64,000 bases of DNA. Origin: Acinetobacter sp. ANC 4910. Lineage in GTDB: Bacteria; Pseudomonadota; Gammaproteobacteria; Pseudomonadales; Moraxellaceae. Position numbers and translations under genes: made by a program. Position 1 is the stretch's first letter. Each line of letters begins with the position of its first letter. This document shows positions 10,113 through 20,233 of this stretch, piece after piece. The notes beneath the pieces are model-generated. The model had not been told where the DNA came from and did not search any database. It saw only the letters and a program-made list of their open reading frames with translations. The DNA lies in the NCBI RefSeq assembly GCF_004331035.1, contig NZ_SJNT01000003.1, forward strand, positions 248,001 through 312,000. Reading direction: 5' to 3'.

Positions 10113-10553
10113 TTACTCAATATTTGATGGCATTCGCAGTGGGGGTACTGAATATGTTCCTGTCACATGTGCTACAGGTTCATCTTCATTCACTGAATAA
10201 ATCCAGACTTCGCCAACAATAAGGGCTTTGCCTACTTTCATTAATTTACAGACACCACGCAGGTCTTGCGAAGCCGCAGGTTTACGTAAAAAGTTAATGT
10301 TCAAATTAGTGGTGACAGTTAAGCCAACCAGCCCGATTTCACCCAGTATTGCAATATACAAAGCATAATCTGCAACCGTCATCATAGTCGGTCCTGAAAC
10401 CGTACCACCCGGACGCAAATCTCGATCATCAATATGATAAATGACCGTTGCACCCCGATCACAAATAGATTCAATCTCACATTTTTCCAAACTTTGCGGA
10501 AAATGTTGCATCAAAAACTGAATAATTTCAGCTTGTTTACTTTGCATATTCAT
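10113..10553 (-). CDS. PaaI-family hotdog thioesterase
   Basis: This 146-residue protein is a single hotdog domain with the PaaI-type segment RPGGTVSGPTMMTVADYALY, in which the GGTVSG/Asp helix forms the acyl-CoA thioesterase site. The second half (TNLNINFLRKPAASQDLRG) matches the family's central beta strand. Substrate is unknown. It is convergent with nadB and sits just downstream of tmk on the same strand, with an 83-nt gap, so it may have its own promoter. Confidence 0.85.
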   Translation of the reverse strand: MNMQSKQAEIIQFLMQHFPQSLEKCEIESICDRGATVIYHIDDRDLRPGGTVSGPTMMTVADYALYIAILGEIGLVGLTVTTNLNINFLRKPAASQDLRGVCKLMKVGKALIVGEVWIYSVNEDEPVAHVTGTYSVPPLRMPSNIE

Positions 10554-10636
10554 TGCGTATTATGATCCGTCTTCCCTATTCGATCATCACTATAAAAGAT
10601 TATTCAGTGCTCGACACTAGGAAAATTGATCAACGA

Positions 10637-11236
10637 TTACACCAAATATGACAAAGCTTGGGCAAAAACTTGTTCTGGTGTCTGCGTTGCGTCTAAACGT
10701 TTCATTCGTTCTGAATTTTGCTCCCAAAGCGTTTGATAACCTGCACGAACCTTTTCAAAGAAGCTGACTTTCTCTTGTTCAAAACGATCTAAAGCGCCAC
10801 GTTCCCGTGCACGCGCCATACCTGTTTCAATTGGAGCATCAAGCCAGAAGGTAATATTCGGCATATGTGAAACAAAATGATCATTTAATAAATTTAATTT
10901 GGTTTGATCCAAGCCACGTCCCGAACATTGATAAGCAAAACTTGCATCGGTAAAACGGTCACATAAAACGGTTTTACCCGCTTGCAAGGCAGGTACAATG
11001 ACTTGCTGTAAATGCTGTGCGCGTGCTGCATAAATCAATAATAACTCAGTATCATTTGACATCGATTCATCATGATTCACGGCAAGAAGTAGACTACGAA
11101 TGTGCTCCGCCATTGGGGTTCCCCCTGGCTCACGCGTCAGCACGACATCTTTACCTTGCTGTTGAAAATATTCATGAATTTTACGAATGAGAGTGGTTTT
11201 CCCGACACCTTCTGTGCCTTCAAAACTAATAAACAT
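10637..11236 (-). CDS. tmk: Thymidylate kinase
   Basis: Tmk phosphorylates dTMP to dTDP for DNA synthesis. The P-loop FEGTEGVGKTTLI lies at residues 5-17, the DRF motif (CDRFTDASFAYQ) near 95, and the LID segment RARERGALDRFEQE near 145. The 199-residue length is typical. The start is 3 nt after the mltG stop; pabC-mltG-tmk is a conserved operon in gammaproteobacteria, in which holB often follows. Here holB does not follow; a thioesterase does. Confidence 0.96.
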   Translation of the reverse strand: MFISFEGTEGVGKTTLIRKIHEYFQQQGKDVVLTREPGGTPMAEHIRSLLLAVNHDESMSNDTELLLIYAARAQHLQQVIVPALQAGKTVLCDRFTDASFAYQCSGRGLDQTKLNLLNDHFVSHMPNITFWLDAPIETGMARARERGALDRFEQEKVSFFEKVRAGYQTLWEQNSERMKRLDATQTPEQVFAQALSYLV

Positions 11237-11239
11237 ACC

Positions 11240-12304
11240 TCACTCCTGCTTCGATTTTAATACGGATAAATATTCTTTGACGGCACGATTATGCTCTTCC
11301 AAAGTTGCACTAAATTTATGTCCACCATTGCCTGTGGCAACAAAATAAATCGTGCTGGAATCATCTGGATGCATAGCAGCCTCAATCGCTTTTTTACTTG
11401 GCAAAGCAATTGGTGTTGGAGGCAAGCCACTCATGGTGTAGGTGTTATACGCAGTCGGTGTTCTTAAATCTTGACGGGTAATATTACCTTTATAGCGATC
11501 CCCCATACCATAAATGACGGTTGGATCGGTTTGCAAACGCATACCTTTTTGCAAGCGACGTACAAACACCCCTGAAACTTGCTGCAATTCACTGTCCAAA
11601 CTGGTCTCTTTTTCAATAATCGACGCCATAATCAGCGCTTCATATTTATCATTATAGGGTAAGTTCGATGCACGATTTGCCCAAGCCTGATCCAGATTCT
11701 TCATTTGACGGCGATACAAATCTGTCAAAATTTTCTTGTCCGATTCACCTTTATTAAAGAAATAGGTATCTGGTGCAAATAAACCTTCAGGATGTGAAAA
11801 AGGGATGTTTAAGGCTTGCAACATTTCAGCCTGAGGCAAGTTTGAAACCTCTTTTTTTACCAATGGATTTTGTTGTAATTGCTCAATTAATTGTTTAAAG
11901 GTGGTGCCTTCAATGACCAAAACGCGATTCATTTGTGCATTTTCAGCATTGGAAATAAACTCCAAAACCTGACGTACACTCATACCATTATCAATTTCAT
12001 AGACGCCCGCTTTTAAGCTGTCATGGATCATGATTTTTTGATAAAACTTTAAAATCCATGGAAAATGAATTTTATTTTCTTTCGATAGCCGATCAATCAA
12101 ACCCGAATAGCTATCCCCCTGACCAATCGCTAAAAGCTGTTTTTTCCCTTCGACAGGATAAGCTTTAAATAAGCTCGACCAAAGAATTCCCAAGACAACA
12201 ACAAGAAATAGCCCAATAAAAATCCCCCATTTTTTTGCGGAGAATTTTGCTGTTGGCGTGCTTTTTTTAGCAGGCTTTTTTTTCGGTTTTGGTTTACTGC
12301 TCAT
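11240..12304 (-). CDS. mltG: Endolytic murein transglycosylase MltG
   Basis: MltG cuts nascent glycan strands at the inner membrane and so helps to set glycan chain length. A basic, Lys/Pro-rich cytoplasmic tail precedes a single membrane segment (about residues 27-46). The YceG domain follows, with the catalytic glutamate in ASIIEKET and the conserved RLQKGMRLQTDPTVIYG segment. The end of the domain carries YNTYTMSGLPPTPIALPS, also typical. Length 354. It begins 7 nt after the pabC stop. Confidence 0.95.
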   Translation of the reverse strand: MSSKPKPKKKPAKKSTPTAKFSAKKWGIFIGLFLVVVLGILWSSLFKAYPVEGKKQLLAIGQGDSYSGLIDRLSKENKIHFPWILKFYQKIMIHDSLKAGVYEIDNGMSVRQVLEFISNAENAQMNRVLVIEGTTFKQLIEQLQQNPLVKKEVSNLPQAEMLQALNIPFSHPEGLFAPDTYFFNKGESDKKILTDLYRRQMKNLDQAWANRASNLPYNDKYEALIMASIIEKETSLDSELQQVSGVFVRRLQKGMRLQTDPTVIYGMGDRYKGNITRQDLRTPTAYNTYTMSGLPPTPIALPSKKAIEAAMHPDDSSTIYFVATGNGGHKFSATLEEHNRAVKEYLSVLKSKQE

Positions 12305-12311
12305 AATAAGA

Positions 12312-13124
12312 TTAGGCTATCTGATTCAATTCTAAGGTGTTAAAAAGTTCAATACAGGGTTCAACCATTAATGTTTGCTGATCTAACCCTGTGGCAATTT
12401 TCATGGGCTGCAAAGCATTACAGAAAAATAGGCTTTGTATATTCAAAGTTTCTTCCGATTTGACTAAACGCTGTTCGCATTGAATCCCTTGCTGCTGCAT
12501 ACGACGTAAAATTTCCGCACGCATGACGCCATGCACGCCATTATAACGAAGTTCAGGCGTAATCCATGTGTCATTTATGCGAAAGAAACAATTACTGCTT
12601 ATCCCTTCAACAACTGAGCCCTGCACATCCAACACCAAAGCCTCTAACCAACCCTGTTGATCGGCTTCTTGTTTGAGTATTACTTGTTCCAAGCGATTTA
12701 AACTTTTAATGCCAACCAAGTTCGGCATACTCAACCCCATAACACGCTGCAAGATACCCGACTGAATTTTCTGGTAATGAAATGTGTTGACAGCTTGCGG
12801 ATAGTAGAACACCCAGACATCAGCAAGATGGTCAGTAAAACTATACCCGCGTTGCCCTTCTCCACGGCTAATCACAACTTTTAGGGTCCCATTTAGCTGT
12901 CCAAAATCTTGCTGCATTTTCACTAAAGTTTCAGCAATCAAAGCTAAATTTGCATGAAGTGATAAACGCTCACACGCCAGCTGTAAACGCGCGTAATGTA
13001 AGCGTTCTAGCTCAATTTTATTCTTCACAACTCGGGCAGTCGTAAAGCAGCCATCGCCATAATGAAAAGCACGATCCAGCAAAGCAATATTCGCAACTTC
13101 CTGTGCATTCTTAAAACAAAGCAT
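12312..13124 (-). CDS. pabC: Aminodeoxychorismate lyase
   Basis: PabC is a PLP enzyme that converts 4-amino-4-deoxychorismate to 4-aminobenzoate and pyruvate in folate synthesis. The fold-type IV aminotransferase pattern is seen: FHYGDGCFTTARV at the N-terminus, then IKSLNRLEQVILKQEAD containing the PLP-binding lysine, and VQGSVVEGISSNCFF. Length 270. It is the first gene of the pabC-mltG-tmk operon and is divergent from the sulfate-binding protein gene across 162 nt. Confidence 0.93.
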   Translation of the reverse strand: MLCFKNAQEVANIALLDRAFHYGDGCFTTARVVKNKIELERLHYARLQLACERLSLHANLALIAETLVKMQQDFGQLNGTLKVVISRGEGQRGYSFTDHLADVWVFYYPQAVNTFHYQKIQSGILQRVMGLSMPNLVGIKSLNRLEQVILKQEADQQGWLEALVLDVQGSVVEGISSNCFFRINDTWITPELRYNGVHGVMRAEILRRMQQQGIQCEQRLVKSEETLNIQSLFFCNALQPMKIATGLDQQTLMVEPCIELFNTLELNQIA

Positions 13125-13286
13125 AACCTACTCCCCCAAAGACTCTGCTGTAGTTTAGGGACTACATTATGTAACTTATTTCTTTTTTATTCATATCAAA
13201 TTCGTTTTTTATTATTTTTTTTGCAAAAAACACAGCGCTATTCTTTGCTCATGTTACCGAACATTTAGAATTATTGAGGTCTGCAA

Positions 13287-14294
13287 ATGCGTTTTACTAC
13301 ACTTAAACTCGGGGTCGTTGCTGCACTAATTTCCATTACAGCTGTGCATGCTTCTGCCAAAGATTTCTTAAATGTGTCTTATGATCCGACACGTGAACTC
13401 TATGAAGATTTTAACAAACAGTTTGGACAATATTGGAAAAGCCGTACGGGTCAGGACGTAAATTTCAAACAATCCCATGGTGGTTCTGGAAAACAGGCAC
13501 GTGCCGTAATTGATGGTTTAGATGCTGACGTTGTCACTTTGGCTTTGGCAGCCGATATTGATGCGATTGCAGATAAAACCAACCTACTTCCAAAAGACTG
13601 GCAAAAGAAATTCCCACAAAACTCGACACCGTATACCTCAACCATCGTCTTTTTAGTTCGTAAGGGCAATCCGAAAGGGATTAAAGATTGGGGCGATTTA
13701 GTCAAACCGGGTGTAGACATTATTACACCAAATCCAAAAACTTCTGGTGGTGCACGTTGGAACTATTTGGGCGCATGGGCTTGGGCAAAACATAAATATG
13801 GTTCTGATGCCAAAGCACAAGATTTTGTTCGTCAAATTTATAAACAAACCAAAGTACTCGACTCTGGTGCCCGTGGTGCAACCACAACTTTTGCTGAACG
13901 CGGGATCGGTGATGTATTACTGGCTTGGGAAAATGAAGCTTACCTCGCTGTACGTGAACAACCCGGTAAGTTCGAGATTATCACACCGTCTTTATCCATT
14001 TTAGCGGAACCACCAGTTGCGATTGTTGAAAAGAATGCACAAAAGGATGGCAATTTAAATCTTGCGAAAGGTTATCTGAACTTCCTGTATTCACCTCAGG
14101 GACAAGAGATTGCGGCGAAAAACTATTACCGTCCACGTAATGCAACTGTACTGAAAAAATATTCAACAACCTTTAAGCCATTAAAACTGGTCACAATTGA
14201 TAAAGAGTTTGGTGGTTGGACCAAAGTGCAGAAACAGCATTTTGACAACGGCGGTGTTTTCGATCAAATCGTGAAAATCAATAGCGCAAAATAA
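13287..14294 (+). CDS. sbp: Sulfate/thiosulfate ABC transporter, periplasmic binding protein
   Basis: This protein captures sulfate or thiosulfate in the periplasm and delivers it to CysTWA. A signal peptide ends near HASAKD (residues 21-26). The mature part starts [19 protein letters not shown] and includes [26 protein letters not shown], the conserved family motifs around the anion site. Length 335. The ATG has a GAGG ribosome-binding site about 8 nt upstream. It starts the cys operon; by analogy with other gammaproteobacteria, CysB should activate it under sulfur limitation. Confidence 0.96.
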   Translation: MRFTTLKLGVVAALISITAVHASAKDFLNVSYDPTRELYEDFNKQFGQYWKSRTGQDVNFKQSHGGSGKQARAVIDGLDADVVTLALAADIDAIADKTNLLPKDWQKKFPQNSTPYTSTIVFLVRKGNPKGIKDWGDLVKPGVDIITPNPKTSGGARWNYLGAWAWAKHKYGSDAKAQDFVRQIYKQTKVLDSGARGATTTFAERGIGDVLLAWENEAYLAVREQPGKFEIITPSLSILAEPPVAIVEKNAQKDGNLNLAKGYLNFLYSPQGQEIAAKNYYRPRNATVLKKYSTTFKPLKLVTIDKEFGGWTKVQKQHFDNGGVFDQIVKINSAK

Positions 14295-14324
14295 ACCGTT
14301 ATTTAATTACACAGGAGCAACGTC

Positions 14325-14930
14325 ATGATTCATACCGTAATCGTACCTGGTGTAGGGGGCAGTGAAGCTCAACACTGGCAATCTTGGTTGCAACGTAACC
14401 TCATGTCTAGCTCCCGTGTACATCAGACCAATTGGAACCAACCTATCCTTAAACACTGGGTAGAGCAATTTACGAAAACTCTGCGCCCTCTTCAAAGTGA
14501 TGTACAAATCGTCGCACATAGCTTTGGCTGTTTAACGACAGTGGCTGCATTAGCATTGCACCCTGAACTAAACAAGCATGTGAAAAAGTTGATTTTAGTT
14601 GCGCCTGCCAATCCTGCCCGATTTGGCGAAGCAGGTTTCGCACGTGACAGTAAAACTGATTATCAAGCTTTCTTTCACCAATTGAAGATTCAGGTGCCAA
14701 CCACCTTGCTGATTAGTGAAAATGATCCATGGTTAAGCTTTGAAGATGCACAGCAGTTGGCTCGTAATTGGAAACTGCAACCTGTGAATTTAGGTCAAGT
14801 GGGACATATTAATGTTGCCTCAGGTTTTGGTCCATTTCCTGAAATTTATGACTACCTGATGCCTGAACGCTCGATGTCTCGAATGTGTCTGTCTGATGAT
14901 TATCCGAATTTTCTAAACTATGCACACTAG
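14325..14930 (+). CDS. RBBP9/YdeN-family alpha/beta hydrolase
   Basis: This is a 201-residue serine hydrolase of the RBBP9/YdeN type. The nucleophile elbow is AHSFG (Ser66, with Ala in place of the first Gly of GxSxG). The acid is probably in SENDPWLS (about residues 131-138) and the histidine in VGHINVASGFGPFPE (about 160). The natural substrate of this family is unclear. It lies between sbp and cysT, 30 nt after sbp, in the same direction, so it is probably expressed with sulfate uptake. It may act on a sulfur-containing ester, but that is only inferred from position. Confidence 0.85.
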   Translation: MIHTVIVPGVGGSEAQHWQSWLQRNLMSSSRVHQTNWNQPILKHWVEQFTKTLRPLQSDVQIVAHSFGCLTTVAALALHPELNKHVKKLILVAPANPARFGEAGFARDSKTDYQAFFHQLKIQVPTTLLISENDPWLSFEDAQQLARNWKLQPVNLGQVGHINVASGFGPFPEIYDYLMPERSMSRMCLSDDYPNFLNYAH

Positions 14931-15005
14931 GGTCTGCATAATTTAATTTACTGATTATTTTACTGATTTTATTTGATCAGTATTCTCACATTTTGAGGAA
15001 TTGTC

Positions 15006-15839
15006 ATGTCGCAGCGATCCCGAGTGCTGCCAGGGTTTGGACTTTCGTTAGGTTTTACCCTCGCCTATTTATCTTTAATTGTACTGATTCCACTTTCAGC
15101 AGTTTTTATTCGATCGCTAGATATTGGTTGGTCAGGTTTATGGGAAATTTTAAGTTCTGAACGTATCTTAAAAGCCTTGCAACTCAGTTTTAGTACTGCG
15201 CTCTTGGCAGCCATCATTAATGTCATTTTTGGCTTATTACTGGCGTGGTGCTTGGTTCGTTATCGATTTCCAGGTAAACGCATTGTCGACGCCTTGGTCG
15301 ATTTGCCTTTTGCCTTACCCACTGCGGTGGCTGGTATTGCCCTAACTTCACTTTATGCACCGACTGGTTGGGTTGGACAATATCTTGATCCTTTAGGTAT
15401 TCAAGTGGCATACACCCCTATCGGGATTACGCTTGCGCTTATTTTTATTGGCATCCCTTTTGTAGTGCGTACTGTTCAACCTGTATTAAGCGATTTAGAA
15501 ACCGAACTGGAAGAAGCAGCATCTGCCTTAGGTGCGAACCGTCTGCAAATTGTGACTAAAATTATTTTACCCATTTTATTCCCTGCGCTGCTCACAGGTT
15601 TTGCTTTGGCATTTGCACGTGGTGTCGGCGAGTATGGCTCTGTCATTTTTATTGCTGGTAATCAACCGTTCAAAACTGAAATTGCACCCCTCATGATTAT
15701 CTCTCGTTTAGAAGAATATGATTATGCCGGTGCAACCACCATTGCTGTGGTCATGCTGTTAATTTCATTCGCACTGCTCTTTTTAATTAACTTATTACAA
15801 GCATGGGCAAGTCGTCGCACAGGGAGAACTGCAATATGA
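15006..15839 (+). CDS. cysT: Sulfate ABC transporter permease CysT (CysU)
   Basis: CysT is one of two inner-membrane permeases that form the sulfate channel. About six hydrophobic segments are visible. The EAA loop that docks with the ATPase reads [18 protein letters not shown], followed by [18 protein letters not shown]. Length 277. The ATG follows GAGGAATTGTC. Its TGA stop overlaps the cysW ATG as ATGA at 15836-15839, so the two permeases are translationally coupled. Confidence 0.96.
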   Translation: MSQRSRVLPGFGLSLGFTLAYLSLIVLIPLSAVFIRSLDIGWSGLWEILSSERILKALQLSFSTALLAAIINVIFGLLLAWCLVRYRFPGKRIVDALVDLPFALPTAVAGIALTSLYAPTGWVGQYLDPLGIQVAYTPIGITLALIFIGIPFVVRTVQPVLSDLETELEEAASALGANRLQIVTKIILPILFPALLTGFALAFARGVGEYGSVIFIAGNQPFKTEIAPLMIISRLEEYDYAGATTIAVVMLLISFALLFLINLLQAWASRRTGRTAI

Positions 15840-16717
15840 GCTTAGTTACCAACAGCAATGCCTTTGCTGAACGCCTACAGTCCCGTGATGCTACCCGTGA
15901 ACCCGTTTGGGTCCGTTACACGTTACTGAGCATTGCCTTAATTTTTTTCTTAAGTTGCTTAATTCTTCCGCTCATTCTGGTTTTTGTAGAAGCCTTTAAA
16001 CAAGGGGTTGGGGTTTACTTTCAGGCACTGGTCGATCCAGACACATTGTCTGCGGTAAAACTCACTTTACTCACAGCAGTAATCGCAGTTCCATTAAATG
16101 TGGTGTTTGGCGTAGCAGCAGCATGGTCGGTCGCCAAGTTTAATTTCCGTGGTAAATCCATTTTGACCACCTTAATTGATCTGCCATTTTCTGTTTCGCC
16201 TGTCATTGCAGGTTTAATGTTGGTGCTTATTTTTGGTACCCAAGGCTGGATGGGAAATTGGTTACTCGACCATGACATTAAAATTCTGTATGCCGTACCC
16301 GCCATTGTACTTGCCACTATATTTATTACCGTTCCTTTTGTGGCACGTGAGCTTATTCCACTTATGGAAGCACAAGGTACCGAGGAAGAAGAAGCTGCAA
16401 TGGTTCTTGGTGCTTCAGGTTGGCAAACCTTCTGGAAAGTCACCCTACCCAATATTAAATGGGGTCTGATTTACGGCGTGATTCTGTGTAATGCACGGGC
16501 TATGGGTGAGTTTGGCGCGGTATCTGTAGTTTCAGGGCACATTCGCGGAGAAACCAACACCTTACCCTTGCATGTCGAAATTCTTTATAACGAGTACACC
16601 TTTAGTGCGGCTTTTGCAGTGTCCTCCTTATTGGCTTTACTGGCAATTGTGACCTTAATTTTAAAAACTTGGGTTGAATATCGTCAGGAAAAACAGAACC
16701 ATAGTTCAAGTATTTAA
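15836..16717 (+). CDS. cysW: Sulfate ABC transporter permease CysW
   Basis: CysW pairs with CysT in the inner membrane. Six membrane segments are apparent, and the EAA loop is [20 protein letters not shown]. The frame is open further upstream, to 15803, but the ATG at 15836 overlaps the cysT stop and is preceded by AGGGAGA, so I take it as the start (293 residues, beginning [10 protein letters not shown]). The near-C-terminal [19 protein letters not shown] matches CysW. Confidence 0.96.
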   Translation: MSLVTNSNAFAERLQSRDATREPVWVRYTLLSIALIFFLSCLILPLILVFVEAFKQGVGVYFQALVDPDTLSAVKLTLLTAVIAVPLNVVFGVAAAWSVAKFNFRGKSILTTLIDLPFSVSPVIAGLMLVLIFGTQGWMGNWLLDHDIKILYAVPAIVLATIFITVPFVARELIPLMEAQGTEEEEAAMVLGASGWQTFWKVTLPNIKWGLIYGVILCNARAMGEFGAVSVVSGHIRGETNTLPLHVEILYNEYTFSAAFAVSSLLALLAIVTLILKTWVEYRQEKQNHSSSI

Positions 16718-16731
16718 ATAGGAATGTCCCC

Positions 16732-17793
16732 ATGAGTATTCAAGTCAAAAACATTGAAAAAAACTTTGGTGCATTCCATGCACTTAAAAATATTTCTTTA
16801 GATTTCCCTGAAGGTCAATTGGTTGCTTTGCTTGGTCCTTCAGGTTGCGGTAAAACCACCCTGCTCCGTATTATTGCGGGTTTAGAATCGGCAGATGGTG
16901 GACAGGTGATTTTAGAAGGTCAAGATGCCACCGATGTACATGTACGTGAACGTCAAGTTGGCTTTGTGTTTCAACACTACGCCCTATTCCGTCACATGAC
17001 TGTCTTTGACAATATTGCCTTCGGTTTACGCGTTCGTCCACGTGCAACGCGCCCTTCAGAAGCAGAAATTAAAAAACGTGTTACCCGTTTACTGGATTTG
17101 GTTCAGTTGGGCTTCTTGGCAGACCGTTATCCTGCACAACTTTCAGGTGGACAACGTCAACGTATTGCCTTGGCTCGTGCCTTAGCAGTTGAGCCACGAG
17201 TATTGTTGCTGGATGAACCTTTTGGCGCACTCGATGCCAAAGTACGTAAAGAGCTGCGTCGTTGGTTACGTACCTTACATGACGAATTGCACATTACTTC
17301 AATTTTCGTGACGCACGATCAGGAAGAAGCGCTAGAAGTTGCCGATCAAATTGTGGTGATGAACAAAGGCAATGTCGAACAGATTGGTTCGCCTCGCGAA
17401 GTCTACGAAAAACCTGCCACACCGTTTGTCTTTGACTTTTTGGGACAGGCGAATCGCTTTGAAGGACACAATCATCAAGGCATCATTCAACTGGGCGAAG
17501 ACCGTATTCAGTTAGAAGCAGCACAACATGCACCACATGGCAATGTGATTGCTTTTGCTCGTCCCAATGAATTACGCATTCACACCCAACCCCAAGACAA
17601 TGCAATTCAGGCCACGTTCTTACGTGAAATTTGGATTGCAGGCAAAGTCTTGGCTGAATTACAAGACCGTCAGGGCAACCTGATTGAAATTACACTCAGC
17701 CCAGAAGAGTCAAAATTACATCAATTTAGACCAAATCAAACTGTTTGGTTGAGTGCAACTGCATTACACTTATTCGAAAATCAAGTCGCATAG
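16732..17793 (+). CDS. cysA: Sulfate/thiosulfate ABC transporter ATPase CysA
   Basis: CysA powers sulfate uptake. The Walker A motif GPSGCGKTT is at residues 35-43. The signature LSGGQRQR, Walker [13 protein letters not shown] and switch [12 protein letters not shown] follow. A C-terminal TOBE-like domain (about 240-353) is present. Length 353. It starts 14 nt after cysW and ends 17 nt before the upstream-most start of the CysB-like gene, so it fits the sbp-cysTWA operon. Confidence 0.97.
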   Translation: MSIQVKNIEKNFGAFHALKNISLDFPEGQLVALLGPSGCGKTTLLRIIAGLESADGGQVILEGQDATDVHVRERQVGFVFQHYALFRHMTVFDNIAFGLRVRPRATRPSEAEIKKRVTRLLDLVQLGFLADRYPAQLSGGQRQRIALARALAVEPRVLLLDEPFGALDAKVRKELRRWLRTLHDELHITSIFVTHDQEEALEVADQIVVMNKGNVEQIGSPREVYEKPATPFVFDFLGQANRFEGHNHQGIIQLGEDRIQLEAAQHAPHGNVIAFARPNELRIHTQPQDNAIQATFLREIWIAGKVLAELQDRQGNLIEITLSPEESKLHQFRPNQTVWLSATALHLFENQVA

Positions 17794-17843
17794 AGACATA
17801 GAGGTGTGGCATGACCGCCTCACCCGCTTTAAGGTATAGAGAA

Positions 17844-18767
17844 ATGAATTTCCAACAACTCAGAATTATTCGAGAAACAGTGCGACAGAACTTCAACTTG
17901 ACCGAAGCATCTGCGGCTTTATACACCTCTCAATCTGGGGTGAGTAAGCATATTAAAGATTTAGAAGATGAATTAGGGGTTCAACTATTTATTCGCAAGG
18001 GTAAACGTCTACTGGGCTTAACTGAGCCAGGACAAGCCCTACTCGGCATTGTGGAACGGATGTTGGTCGATGCCGACAATATTAAACGTTTAGCCGACGA
18101 TTTTAATAAAGTGGATGAAGGGACTTTGACCATTGCAACTACGCATACCCAAGCGCGTTATGTCCTGCCGCCAATTGTGAACTTATTTAAAAAAGAATTT
18201 CCTAAAGTTCACCTAATCCTGCAACAAGCCAGTCCTGTTGAAATTACGGAAATGCTGTTACAAGGCGAAGCGGATATCGGTATTGCTACAGAATCCTTGA
18301 CCACTGAAGACAATTTAGCCAGTGTTCCATTTTATAACTGGCAGCACTGCATTATTACCCCTCAACAACATGCATTGGCGCAAAAAGAAACTATTGAGCT
18401 AGCAGATTTAGCACATTACCCATTAATCACTTACCACGGTGGCTTCACGGGTCGTTCTAAAATTGATAAAGCATTTGAAGAAGCGCATATCGATGTCGAT
18501 ATCGTCATGTCTGCACTGGATGCCGATGTCATTAAAACCTATGTTGAACTTGGTATGGGCGTTGGGATTGTCAACAATGTGGCTTATGATGCTGAACGTG
18601 ACTATCGCTTAAAGCAAATTCAAACTGATATTTTCGGCATCAACACCACTTGGCTTGCAGTACGCAAAGGTCATTTATTACGTGGTTATGGGTATGAGTT
18701 TATTTCACTTTGCTCACCAGAAACGGATATCAAAGCTTTAAAAAGAGTCGCATATCCTGAAGAATAA
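17844..18767 (+). CDS. cysB: CysB-family LysR regulator
   Basis: This LysR-type regulator is very like CysB/Cbl, which activate sulfate assimilation with N-acetylserine as the co-inducer. The helix-turn-helix reads NLTEASAALYTSQSGVSKHIKDLEDELG, here cut as NLTEASAALYTSQSG and VSKHIKDLEDELG. The effector domain carries TTHTQARYVLPPIV. The ATG at 17844 (MNFQQLRIIRETV) aligns with CysB; a longer in-frame start at 17811 also has a fair ribosome-binding site. It closes the sulfate operon and is followed by a clear terminator, which would allow autoregulation. Cbl cannot be excluded. Confidence 0.9.
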   Translation: MNFQQLRIIRETVRQNFNLTEASAALYTSQSGVSKHIKDLEDELGVQLFIRKGKRLLGLTEPGQALLGIVERMLVDADNIKRLADDFNKVDEGTLTIATTHTQARYVLPPIVNLFKKEFPKVHLILQQASPVEITEMLLQGEADIGIATESLTTEDNLASVPFYNWQHCIITPQQHALAQKETIELADLAHYPLITYHGGFTGRSKIDKAFEEAHIDVDIVMSALDADVIKTYVELGMGVGIVNNVAYDAERDYRLKQIQTDIFGINTTWLAVRKGHLLRGYGYEFISLCSPETDIKALKRVAYPEE

Positions 18768-18778
18768 GTAATGATATT

Positions 18779-18812
18779 GGAGGCAATTTTATGAATTGCC
18801 TCCTTGTCTTTC
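18779..18812 (+). terminator. Rho-independent terminator after the sulfate operon
   Basis: A perfect 10-bp stem (GGAGGCAATT and its complement) with a 5-nt loop is followed by TTGTCTTT. It ends transcription after the cysB-like gene. Confidence 0.85.
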
Positions 18813-18959
18813 ATCGGACGCTGTAACACTAAAATGTACACTTCAATGAAAATCTGAATCGCATAAATCTCTTGCGTCACTCTGTAGAATTCCACACAAT
18901 AACAATCGCTCGCACACCAAAACAAAACATCTATTTATAATAATTTAGAGTATTTCAAT

Positions 18960-20168
18960 ATGTGGGTGATCCGAACCTTTACCTCGATGGTTATTTTTAT
19001 TCCCCCCACATTGCAGGCGGGTGGCATGGAATTGTCTGGACAATCTATTGGGCCTTTCTTTGAGCAAGCTAATTATACTGAAATAACACTAGCTCGCTTG
19101 AATGCAGATATTTCAGGTCAAGTCCAAAATCAAACTGAATTGGCTGAAATTGGCGTCACCAATTTTTCTACCGGAAACTTTGTAGAAGATCGTAATTTTG
19201 TACAGGCTGCTTTAAAATTTCAGCCTCATCCGAAAGTTTCATTCGGTCTTATCTTCGATCAGCCTTTTGGTGTGGATATTCAATACCACTACCGTCCAAA
19301 TACTGCTATTGGCCCCATTGAAATAGAATCTACAGAAATTCATTTTGACAGTCAGAACGTTACCTCCTTATTCGGTTATCAACTCAACCCTACTTGGCAA
19401 ATTTATGCAGGACTAGGTCTACAAAGCTTTGAAGGTGACTTACAAGTCTTTGGGCAAAGTTTCTACTTTTTAAATGGCTATCGTGCCGAATTCAAAAAAG
19501 ATCATGCGCTAGGTTGGCTTGCAGGTCTAAGTTATCAAATTCCAGAATACGCATTACGCAGCAGCCTTACTTATCGCTCAGAAATTAAACACCAAGTACA
19601 AGTCAGTGAATACATTCTTGACCAACCGATCCACTTGACGACCGAAAATAAAACCCAGATAGAAACACCCGCTTCGATTAATTTTGATTTTCAAACAGGG
19701 ATTTCGCAGAAAAATCTGCTGTATGCTTCACTGCGCTGGGTCAATTGGAATGATTACATCATTCAGCCCACACAGTTTGCCGCCATTATTGACAGTGCTG
19801 CACAATATGCCCCTGAAATTGCTTCCTTCAAAATGATTCAATATCAAGATGACCAATGGTCTGGGAAAATTGGAATCGCACATCAATATAGTCAGCGTTG
19901 GGTTTCAACCTTTGATTTTGGCTGGGATGTGGGTAGTGGCAACACCGCTTCTACCTTAAGCCCTGTCGATGGTTACTACAGCTTAGGGCTTGGTGGACTT
20001 TACTACTGGCAACCCCAATCTTTTTTTGCTTTAGGCACACAATATTTATACTTCAATAAGGCTAAAACGGTACAAAATACTGAGGTAAATACCAAACTCG
20101 CTAGCTTATATTCAGTCAATCAAAATGAGGCTTGGGTCTTTGGTGCCAAAATAGGTCATCACTTTTAA
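18960..20168 (+). CDS. OmpP1/FadL-family outer membrane transport protein
   Basis: This 402-residue protein has a weak signal peptide (hydrophobic TSMVIFIPPTLQA, then GGMELSGQS) and a long run of alternating beta-strand sequence, ending in ...GAKIGHHF with a C-terminal Phe, the outer membrane barrel signal. The N-terminal GMELSGQSIGPFFEQANYTE resembles the plug of FadL/TodX channels, which take up long-chain fatty acids or hydrophobic compounds. The substrate is unknown. It is convergent with another outer membrane gene, and a shared terminator lies between them. Confidence 0.82.
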   Translation: MWVIRTFTSMVIFIPPTLQAGGMELSGQSIGPFFEQANYTEITLARLNADISGQVQNQTELAEIGVTNFSTGNFVEDRNFVQAALKFQPHPKVSFGLIFDQPFGVDIQYHYRPNTAIGPIEIESTEIHFDSQNVTSLFGYQLNPTWQIYAGLGLQSFEGDLQVFGQSFYFLNGYRAEFKKDHALGWLAGLSYQIPEYALRSSLTYRSEIKHQVQVSEYILDQPIHLTTENKTQIETPASINFDFQTGISQKNLLYASLRWVNWNDYIIQPTQFAAIIDSAAQYAPEIASFKMIQYQDDQWSGKIGIAHQYSQRWVSTFDFGWDVGSGNTASTLSPVDGYYSLGLGGLYYWQPQSFFALGTQYLYFNKAKTVQNTEVNTKLASLYSVNQNEAWVFGAKIGHHF

Positions 20169-20190
20169 TTCGTACAATCTTTTGGCATAA

Positions 20191-20218
20191 AAAAACGGGC
20201 ATTTAGCCCGTTTTTCTA
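20191..20218. terminator. Bidirectional terminator between two outer membrane protein genes
   Basis: A 10-bp stem (AAAAACGGGC with its complement GCCCGTTTTT) and a 5-nt loop is flanked by A and T runs, so it can end both the FadL-like gene (plus) and the gene at 20234 (minus). Confidence 0.9.
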
Positions 20219-20233
20219 GAATAAGATTATCTA

